From: an uncultured Clostridium sp.
GTDB taxonomy: Bacteria; Bacillota; Clostridia; TANB77; CAG-508
Direction: 5' to 3'
Assembly (NCBI GenBank): GCA_947244325.1
Contig: CAMXJY010000009.1
Coordinates: 1-64,000, forward strand
DNA: 64,000 nucleotides
The position numbers and the translations under genes are program-made. Position 1 is the stretch's first letter, and every line of letters begins with the position of its first letter. Under the pieces are notes generated by a model, which searched no databases, was not told the origin of the DNA, and was given only the letters and a program-made list of their open reading frames with translations. This document shows positions 1 to 5,709 of this stretch, in pieces.

Positions 1-112
1 AAAATATGAAATACAAAATATGAAATACAAAATATGAAATACAAAATATGAAATACAAAATATGAAATATAAAATATAAATATAAATATAAATATAAATA
101 TAAATATAAAAT
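1..112. repeat. AT-rich tandem repeat
   Basis: Four perfect copies of the 14-base unit AAAATATGAAATAC occupy 1-56, followed by a fifth copy with one change (57-70). It then degenerates into a TATAAA-type 6-base repeat to about 112. It lies upstream of the BrkB-like gene and may extend beyond the window edge. No spacers or palindromes are seen, so it is a simple tandem repeat. Confidence 0.9.
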
Positions 113-189
113 ATTTAGAAGAGTCTTAAAAGTAAGTTCTATTAATAATATAGATATATTACGTATAAATAATTTAGGAGTGGACTAAA

Positions 190-1014
190 GTGGAAAATTT
201 ATTAAAAAAAGTAAATAGATGTTTTGATAAATTTAAAGAAGATTATGTTAGTGAATATACAGCAGAATGTGCATATTATACAATACTTTCGTTTATTCCA
301 TTTATTATTTTTTTTATAACATTAATACAATACACAAATGTAGATAAAGAAACAATTTTTTTTATTATAAGAGAAATGATACCAACCACAATGCATGATA
401 TGATATTAGGAATAATAGATGAGGTATATTCAAAATCAGTTGGAACTATGTCAATAGCTGTTTTAGTTGCATTATGGTCTTCTGGTAAAGGATTTTTTTC
501 TTTATGTAAGGGACTAAGAAAAATTTATAAAGTTGAGACTCCAAAAACCAATACGATAATGAGAATTGAAGGTACAATATATAGTTTAATATTTATACTA
601 GCAATTGTTATGTTTTTAGTTATGTTAGTTTTAGGTAATAGAATTAATAATATAGTTATACAAAAATTTGAAGCTTTTAGTATTGTTACTACATTTATCT
701 TAAAAATTCGTATATTTATTCTAATAATACTAACATTTATTTTATTTTTATTTATTTATAAATTTGTTCCAAAACATAAATTAAAACTTAGAACACAAGT
801 TTATGGAGCACTTTTTACATCTATTGCATGGTATATTATATCTTGGGTATTTTCAATCTATATAAATATATTTGATGGCTTTTCTAATACGTATGGAAGT
901 TTAACTTCTATTATATTAATTATGATGTGGGTATATACTTGTATGTATGTTATTTTAGTAGGCGCTGAAATAAATACTTTAGTAAGAGAATATAAAATAA
1001 GTAAAGACAAATAA
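190..1014 (+). CDS. YihY/BrkB family membrane protein
   Basis: A 274-residue polytopic membrane protein of the YihY/BrkB family (once mis-assigned as RNase BN), of unknown biochemical role. After a short charged N-terminus there are about six hydrophobic segments. The family-typical 'ALWSSGKGF' stretch lies near residue 95, and a late 'YGSL' motif is followed by a last helix near the C-terminus. The start is GTG at 190, with a TAGGAG ribosome site about 8 bases upstream; no in-frame ATG fits better. It stands alone, with the tandem repeat upstream and about 286 bases of gene-free AT-rich DNA downstream. Confidence 0.88.
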   Translation: MENLLKKVNRCFDKFKEDYVSEYTAECAYYTILSFIPFIIFFITLIQYTNVDKETIFFIIREMIPTTMHDMILGIIDEVYSKSVGTMSIAVLVALWSSGKGFFSLCKGLRKIYKVETPKTNTIMRIEGTIYSLIFILAIVMFLVMLVLGNRINNIVIQKFEAFSIVTTFILKIRIFILIILTFILFLFIYKFVPKHKLKLRTQVYGALFTSIAWYIISWVFSIYINIFDGFSNTYGSLTSIILIMMWVYTCMYVILVGAEINTLVREYKISKDK

Positions 1015-1232
1015 AATCTTATTATGATATATTATATATTATTAATATATAGACATAAATTTTAAAATTAAAATAAATAATTAATAACAGTGATAAAGAA
1101 TTAGAAAATAATAAATTGATTGTAAAATAAGGTTAATAAAAAAAGTAACTGCAATTGTAAAAAAAATATGACATTAAAAAAATAAAGCAACAATTTTATT
1201 GTAAAAAATAAGGAAAATATTTCAAAAAACAC

Positions 1233-1261
1233 TTGAATTAAAGTTATATGAGTGTTATACT
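1233..1261 (+). promoter_or_regulatory. Predicted sigma-A promoter of pyk
   Basis: TTGAAT (1233-1238) and TATACT (1256-1261) are separated by exactly 17 bases, about 40 bases before the pyruvate kinase start. The rest of the 286-base gap 1015-1300 is AT-rich with nothing else recognisable. Confidence 0.6.
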
Positions 1262-1300
1262 TATCAATGGTAAATATCTTTATGGTAGAGGAGAATTAGT

Positions 1301-2737
1301 ATGAAATCAAATTTAAGAAAAACAAAAATAGTTGGTACTATAGGTCCAGCTAGTGAAACAATATTAGAGGAACTATTTGAAGCAGGATTAAATGTTTGTA
1401 GAATAAATTATTCACATGGAAGTTGGGATGAACAAGAAGAAAAAACAAACGATATAATCAGAATAAGAGAAGAAAAAGAATTACCTATTCCAATGATTCT
1501 AGACATGAAAGGTCCAGAAATAAGAACAGGTATGTTATATACTGGAAAAAATGAAAAAATAAAAATAGAAGATGGACAAAAATTCACATTAGTAAATGAA
1601 GATGTTATTGGAGATGAGAAACAAGTTTCTGTATCTTATAAAGAACTATACAAAGATGTTGAGCCAGGAACAAAAATATTAATAGATGATGGTGCTATTG
1701 AATTAAAAGTTGATGAAGTAGTAAATAAAGATATAGTTTGTACAGTAGTTCATGGAAATCCTTTAGGAAGTAGAAAAACTATGAATTTACCAGGTACAAT
1801 AATTCGTTTACCAGCTTTAGCTGAAAAAGATTATAATGATTTAAAAACAGCTTGTGAACATGAATATGATTATGTTGCAATTTCTTTTGCAAGAAACTTA
1901 GATGATATTGCACAAGTTAGAAAAGTATTAGATGATAACGGTGGAAAAGATATAAAAATCATAACAAAAGTTGAAAATGTTGAAGGTTTATCAAACATGG
2001 AAGACATTACAAAAACAGCTGATGTTCAAATGATAGCTCGTGGAGATATGGCTACAGAAACAGATTTTACAGAACCACCTGTAATGCAAAAGAAATTTAT
2101 AAAATTATGTAATAGAGCATATAGACCAGCAATTACAGCTACACAAATGTTAGAATCAATGATGAGCAATCCATTACCAACAAGAGCAGAAGCATCAGAT
2201 GTTGCTAATGCTATATATGATAGAACAAGTGCTATAATGCTTTCTGGAGAATGCGCAATGGGAAAATTCCCATTAGAATGTGTTCAAACAATGGTTAAAA
2301 TAGCTAATAGAGTTGAACCAGAAATTAATTATTGGAAAAGATTTGACGAAAAAGACAAAATCGAATTAAAAGATTTAGAAGATAATATAGCTTATTCTAC
2401 ATGTGTAATTGCTAAAAATACTAATGCAGATGCTATAGTTGCTTACACACATTCAGGAGATTCAGCAAGAAGATTAGCAGGAATGGGAGCAGGATGCCCA
2501 ATAATTGCTATCACAGATAATAAAAGAACATTCCGTCAATTAGGAATAGCTTGGAATGTAACTCCTATTTATGTTGATCCAAAAGATTCTATAGATGGTA
2601 CAGTAGAAGCTGGAATTGAAAAATTAAAATCAAAAGGTATATTAGAATCAGGAGATAAAGTAGTTATCTCAGGTGGAAACAACTATATTAAAAATGCAAA
2701 ATTAAGCAAAATGATTGGTGGATATGTAGAAATTTAG
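1301..2737 (+). CDS. pyk: Pyruvate kinase
   Basis: A 478-residue pyruvate kinase (phosphoenolpyruvate + ADP to pyruvate + ATP), the final ATP-forming glycolytic step in a fermenter. Visible signatures: N-terminal 'KIVGTIGPAS', 'INYSHG', 'DMKGPEIRTG', 'ITKVEN' with the active-site lysine, 'ARGD' near residue 246-249, 'ITATQMLESM' and 'PTRAEASDVANA', then a full C-terminal allosteric domain. It lacks the extra PEP-utiliser-like tail found in some Bacilli. The segment after ARGD reads MATETD instead of the usual LGVEI, an unusual change in a highly conserved strand-helix. A GAGGAG site precedes the ATG. It is monocistronic, bounded by a predicted promoter and a terminator. Confidence 0.97.
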   Translation: MKSNLRKTKIVGTIGPASETILEELFEAGLNVCRINYSHGSWDEQEEKTNDIIRIREEKELPIPMILDMKGPEIRTGMLYTGKNEKIKIEDGQKFTLVNEDVIGDEKQVSVSYKELYKDVEPGTKILIDDGAIELKVDEVVNKDIVCTVVHGNPLGSRKTMNLPGTIIRLPALAEKDYNDLKTACEHEYDYVAISFARNLDDIAQVRKVLDDNGGKDIKIITKVENVEGLSNMEDITKTADVQMIARGDMATETDFTEPPVMQKKFIKLCNRAYRPAITATQMLESMMSNPLPTRAEASDVANAIYDRTSAIMLSGECAMGKFPLECVQTMVKIANRVEPEINYWKRFDEKDKIELKDLEDNIAYSTCVIAKNTNADAIVAYTHSGDSARRLAGMGAGCPIIAITDNKRTFRQLGIAWNVTPIYVDPKDSIDGTVEAGIEKLKSKGILESGDKVVISGGNNYIKNAKLSKMIGGYVEI

Positions 2738-2763
2738 TATAAACACATTCCAAATATAAATTT

Positions 2764-2800
2764 AAAGAACTTATAAAATGAAAGTTTTATAGGTTCTTTT
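2764..2800 (+). terminator. Rho-independent terminator of pyk
   Basis: A 15-base stem (2764-2778 with 2785-2799, one G-U pair) and a 6-base loop run directly into TTTT, 27 bases after the pyk stop. Confidence 0.8.
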
Positions 2801-2864
2801 ATTTATTTTATAGGAAGTTCAGAGCACTTTCATATAAAATAAAGCTTCGTTAAATATTGTACAT
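2797..2864 (+). repeat. Dispersed hairpin repeat, copy A
   Basis: This 68-base segment is repeated at 3605-3672 with a single mismatch. It holds a long AT-rich inverted repeat (TTTTATAGGAAG... with ...CTTTCATATAAAA) followed by a GCTTCG mini-hairpin and the tail AATATTGTACA. It belongs to the intergenic family seen also near 5084, 9846, 32808 and 51603. The two near-identical copies bracket the hsp20 gene. Confidence 0.85.
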
Positions 2865-2957
2865 TTTTTAGATATCTATATCACTATAAAAAATATTATG
2901 TTGAATAAATTAGACATTTTTTGTTAAAAATATATCAATAAAAGTTTTCTAAGAAAA

Positions 2958-2999
2958 TTAGCACTCTCATATTGACATTGCTAAAAAAAGTGATATAAT
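2958..2999 (+). promoter_or_regulatory. CIRCE operator over consensus hsp20 promoter
   Basis: TTAGCACTC (2958-2966), a 9-base spacer and CATTGCTAA (2976-2984) match the HrcA operator CIRCE (TTAGCACTC-N9-GAGTGCTAA) at 16 of 18 positions. It overlaps a consensus promoter: TTGACA at 2972-2977, 16 bases, TATAAT at 2994-2999. This predicts HrcA repression of the downstream small heat-shock gene. The 389-base gap 2738-3126 also holds the pyk terminator, repeat copy A and the leader below. Confidence 0.85.
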
Positions 3000-3030
3000 A
3001 ATTAATGTAAAAAGAAAAAGTACTTTTAAT

Positions 3031-3099
3031 ATGACTTTCTAAAGCTAGCAAATGAGAGTCATAAGTTATGTGCTACCAGAATATGGTGTCAACACATAA
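3031..3099 (+). promoter_or_regulatory. Structured 5' leader of hsp20 (two hairpins)
   Basis: Between the -10 box and the start codon is a leader of about 125 bases with two predicted hairpins: ATGACT/AGTCAT (3031-3036 with 3057-3062), and TTATGTG/CACATAA (3066-3072 with 3093-3099) with an inner ACCA/TGGT. The second ends 13 bases before the ribosome site. A thermosensor role is only a possibility; no direct pairing to the ribosome site was seen. Confidence 0.4.
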
Positions 3100-3126
3100 A
3101 ATAATTTTTATTAAGGAGTGATAGTT

Positions 3127-3540
3127 ATGATGATGATACCAAGAAAAAGAAATGAATTTAATTTATTTGAGGATATATTTGATGATCCATTTTTTGAAAA
3201 AAGAGAAACTAAATTAATGAGAACAGATATTAAAGAAAAAGGTGATAACTATGTAATAGATGTAGATTTACCTGGATATGAAAAAGATAATATTGAAATA
3301 GAATTAGAAAATGGATATTTAAAAGTAACTGCTAAAGTAAATCAAAATATTGATGATGAAAATGAGAAATATATTCACAAAGAAAGATTTTATGGAGAAT
3401 GTTCAAGAAGTTTTTATGTAGGGGATAATATAAAAGAAGAAGATATTAAAGCAGGTTTCAAAAATGGAATATTATCTTTAACAGTACCTAAAAATGAACA
3501 GAAAAAAATAGAAGAGAAAAAATTTATACAAATAGATTAG
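3127..3540 (+). CDS. Hsp20/alpha-crystallin small heat-shock protein
   Basis: A 137-residue ATP-independent holdase chaperone that binds unfolding proteins in the cytoplasm. It has a short N-terminal arm (PRKRNEFNLFEDIFDDPFF), then an alpha-crystallin domain from about residue 27 with 'DLPGYEKDNIEIE'. The hallmark 'GILSLTVPK' lies before a short C-terminal extension. AAGGAG at 3113-3118 overlaps an upstream in-frame GTG at 3118, so the ATG at 3127 is the better start. Control is predicted by HrcA through the CIRCE-overlapped promoter. It is monocistronic, followed by a terminator. Confidence 0.93.
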   Translation: MMMIPRKRNEFNLFEDIFDDPFFEKRETKLMRTDIKEKGDNYVIDVDLPGYEKDNIEIELENGYLKVTAKVNQNIDDENEKYIHKERFYGECSRSFYVGDNIKEEDIKAGFKNGILSLTVPKNEQKKIEEKKFIQID

Positions 3541-3565
3541 TAAATATAAAAAATAAGTTAAATTA

Positions 3566-3608
3566 AAAAAATCAAAATTTCTAAAATTTCTAGAGATTTT
3601 GATTTTTT
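3566..3608 (+). terminator. Terminator of hsp20
   Basis: An inverted repeat AAAAATCAAAATT/GATTTTGATTTTT around a short AT loop ends in a T-run, which leads directly into repeat copy B. Confidence 0.7.
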
Positions 3609-3765
3609 ATTTATTTTATAGGAAGTTCAGAGCACTTTCATATAAAATAAAGCTTCGCTAAATATTGTACATAAATTTATTGAAAAAATCTTTGATTTTT
3701 TCAGATTTGTTCTTAAGAAAGTGCTTGTCATTTTCTAATAAATAAAGGCTTCAACAAAGTTTATT
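3605..3765 (+). repeat. Dispersed hairpin repeat, copy B plus degenerate neighbour
   Basis: 3605-3672 is the near-identical partner of copy A (67 of 68 bases). After a hairpin-like stretch (GAAAAAATC/GATTTTTTC), a second, degenerate copy follows at about 3713-3765 (AGAAAGTGCTTG... and AAAGGCTTC). Together they fill most of the 388-base gap 3541-3928, which otherwise has only the mnmA promoter. Confidence 0.75.
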
Positions 3766-3882
3766 TAATTGTTATATAGAGTTTTAATAAAAGCTTTATT
3801 AACCTTTTATATTATTGTTATTTGATAAAACCTATATACTTTTAATATGTATATAAAAAATATATAAATATTTTTTATTGTG

Positions 3883-3891
3883 TGTTATAAT
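3883..3891 (+). promoter_or_regulatory. Predicted extended -10 promoter of mnmA
   Basis: TGTTATAAT (TG at 3883-3884, TATAAT at 3886-3891) is an extended -10 element about 38 bases before the start. No good -35 is present. Confidence 0.5.
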
Positions 3892-3928
3892 ATATGAAAT
3901 AATTTAAGAATTTATAAAAGGGATGAAT

Positions 3929-4990
3929 ATGGAAAATAGAAAAGTTTTATTAGGTATGAGTGGTGGTGTAGATAGCTCAGTATCTGCTATTTTATTAAAA
4001 AATCAGAATTATGATGTGATAGGAATTACTATGAAACTTTTTGAGGCAAATAGTGATGATGGATGTTGTAATATATCATCAGCTATGGATGCTAAGAGAG
4101 TTTGTGATTATTTAGAAATACCACATTATACATTAAATTTTAAAGAAGATTTTAATAAGTATGTAATTAAAGATTTTATATGTGAATATTCAAATTGCAG
4201 AACTCCAAATCCTTGTATAGAATGCAATAAGTATATGAAGTTTGGAGCAATGTATGAAAAAGCAAAAGAATTAGGGTGTAATTACATAGCAACAGGTCAT
4301 TATGCAAGAACAGAATATAATGAAAAATATAATAGATGGGTTTTGAAGAAATCTAGTGCGGGAAAAAAAGATCAAAGTTATGTTTTATGGAGTATTCCAA
4401 AAGATATAATAGAACATATAGTATTCCCACTATCAGATTTTGAGAATAAAGAGCAAATTAGAGAAATTGCTAAAGAAAATAATTTAAAAGTAGCAAATAA
4501 ACCAGATAGCGAAGATATATGTTTTATACCCGATGGAAATTATAAAAAGTTTTTAGAAGAGAATTCAAATTTAAAACCTAAATTGGGAAATATAGTAAAT
4601 TCTAATGGAAAAGTTTTAGGAAAACATACTGGACTTTATAATTATACGATTGGCCAAAGAAGAGGGCTTGGAATTGCAAATCCTGTACCACTATTTGTAT
4701 TAGGTTTTAACAGAGAAAAAAATGAAGTTATAGTTGGTGAAGAAAAAGAATTATATAAAAAAGAAATTTTAGTTTCTAATATTAATTTACTTTTAGTAGA
4801 TGAAATAAAAGAATGGCTGGAAATCACAGTAAAAACTAGATATGCTTCAAAACCAGCAAAAGCTAAAATTATTCAAGAAGGAGAAAATATAAGAGTTATA
4901 TTTGATGAAGCACAAAGAGCAATAACTCCAGGACAATCAGCAGTTTTTTATATTGATGATATTGTACTTGGAGGGGGAAAAATTATTTAA
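3929..4990 (+). CDS. mnmA: tRNA-specific 2-thiouridylase MnmA
   Basis: A 353-residue enzyme that thiolates U34 of tRNA-Glu, -Gln and -Lys, taking sulfur from a cysteine desulfurase relay. The N-terminal PP-loop 'GMSGGVDSSVSA' binds ATP. The catalytic cysteines lie in 'NPCIECN' and 'DSEDICFIPDG', and 'GQRRGLGI' and a C-terminal beta-barrel ('TPGQSAVFY') follow. AAAGGG at 3917-3922 abuts an upstream ATG at 3923 and sits 6 bases before the ATG at 3929, so 3929 is preferred. It is complete and of normal family length. Confidence 0.96.
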   Translation: MENRKVLLGMSGGVDSSVSAILLKNQNYDVIGITMKLFEANSDDGCCNISSAMDAKRVCDYLEIPHYTLNFKEDFNKYVIKDFICEYSNCRTPNPCIECNKYMKFGAMYEKAKELGCNYIATGHYARTEYNEKYNRWVLKKSSAGKKDQSYVLWSIPKDIIEHIVFPLSDFENKEQIREIAKENNLKVANKPDSEDICFIPDGNYKKFLEENSNLKPKLGNIVNSNGKVLGKHTGLYNYTIGQRRGLGIANPVPLFVLGFNREKNEVIVGEEKELYKKEILVSNINLLLVDEIKEWLEITVKTRYASKPAKAKIIQEGENIRVIFDEAQRAITPGQSAVFYIDDIVLGGGKII

Positions 4991-5050
4991 TAAAGGAATA
5001 TTATTATTTACTATATAGAAATATATTGAGGACAATAGATGTAAATATTT

Positions 5051-5087
5051 GAAACTAAATTTTATAGAGAATTTAGTTTCTTTTTTT
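5051..5087 (+). terminator. Terminator of mnmA
   Basis: An 11-base perfect stem GAAACTAAATT/AATTTAGTTTC (5051-5061 with 5070-5080) is followed by TTTTTTT. It merges directly into repeat copy C. Confidence 0.85.
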
Positions 5088-5175
5088 ATAGGAAAGTGCT
5101 ACGCACTTCCTATAAAATAAAGGCTTCGCCAATAGTTGTACATTTCTTAGCTATATAATTATGGCAGAAGTTAGA
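5084..5175 (+). repeat. Dispersed hairpin repeat, copy C with ATAATTATGGCAG tail
   Basis: TTTTATAGGAAAGTGC pairs with GCACTTCCTATAAAA (5103-5117, one bulge). GGCTTCGCC (5122-5130), AATAGTTGTACA and then TTTCTTAGCTAT-ATAATTATGGCAG follow. This copy links the REP-like hairpin module to the second module found at 15792, 33736 and 53618. Confidence 0.8.
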
Positions 5176-5220
5176 TTTTATATTACACATAAATAAATTT
5201 TTTAACAAATATAAATATTC

Positions 5221-5249
5221 TTGACAAATACCCTAAGGGGGTATATAAT
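5221..5249 (+). promoter_or_regulatory. csoR-copA promoter with embedded CsoR operator
   Basis: TTGACA (5221-5226), 17 bases and TATAAT (5244-5249) form a consensus promoter. The spacer holds ATACCCTAAGGGGGTAT (5228-5244), a G-tract pseudo-palindrome of the type bound by copper-free CsoR. Binding here would occlude RNA polymerase, giving copper-inducible autoregulated expression. Confidence 0.88.
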
Positions 5250-5273
5250 TTTCTCGGTGAGGTGAAGAAAGTA

Positions 5274-5576
5274 ATGGGATGTGAAAATTGTAATAAAGAT
5301 AGAAAAAGTACATATAGAACAGGAGAACAGAAAAAAGAATTAACAAAAAGACTTAATATTATAGAAGGACAAATAAGAGGGATTAATCAAATGATAGCTG
5401 ATGACAGGTATTGTGATGATGTATTAATTCAAATAGCAGCAGTAGATAAATCATTAAAAAGCTTAGGAAATTATATGTTAGAGAACCACCTTAAAACCTG
5501 TGTTTCACGAGATATACAAAATGGAAACTTAGATATATTAGAAGAAGTAATGCAACTTATAAAAAAATTACAATAA
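5274..5576 (+). CDS. csoR: Copper-sensing transcriptional repressor CsoR
   Basis: A 100-residue all-helical repressor that releases DNA on binding Cu(I). The copper-ligand pattern is present: Cys in 'DDRYCDD' on helix 2 and His...Cys in 'NHLKTC' four residues apart. It also has the helix-1 family signature 'RLNIIEGQIRGI'. GAGGTGA at 5259-5265 is the ribosome site and fits the ATG at 5274. An in-frame GTG at 5262 lies inside that site, so it is rejected. It heads the copper unit ahead of copA. Confidence 0.93.
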   Translation: MGCENCNKDRKSTYRTGEQKKELTKRLNIIEGQIRGINQMIADDRYCDDVLIQIAAVDKSLKSLGNYMLENHLKTCVSRDIQNGNLDILEEVMQLIKKLQ

Positions 5577-5611
5577 TACAAAGTATTTTGTAAATAATAT
5601 TTAGAAATATA

Positions 5612-5672
5612 ACAAATTTGGGCAAAGCCTATTAGGAATTGCAAATCACTTTTCTATAAAATAATTGTATAA
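5612..5672 (-). repeat. Dispersed hairpin repeat, inverted copy
   Basis: Read on the minus strand, this shows TATTTTATAGAAAAGTG, a loop, CCTAATAGGCTTTGCCC and AAATTTGT. These are the same module order as the plus-strand copies, much diverged. It lies between csoR and copA, whose ribosome site follows 20 bases on. Confidence 0.6.
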
Positions 5673-5709
5673 GTATAATATTGTGAAGCAAGAAAGGAAT
5701 AATATAAAT

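Noticed and set aside
1-112. CRISPR array
   Set aside because: The 14-base units abut without spacers and degenerate into a 6-base simple repeat.
5665-5709. Earlier ATG as the start of copA
   Set aside because: The extra 15 codons overlap the end of the inverted repeat and lack a ribosome site; AGAAAGGA precedes 5710.
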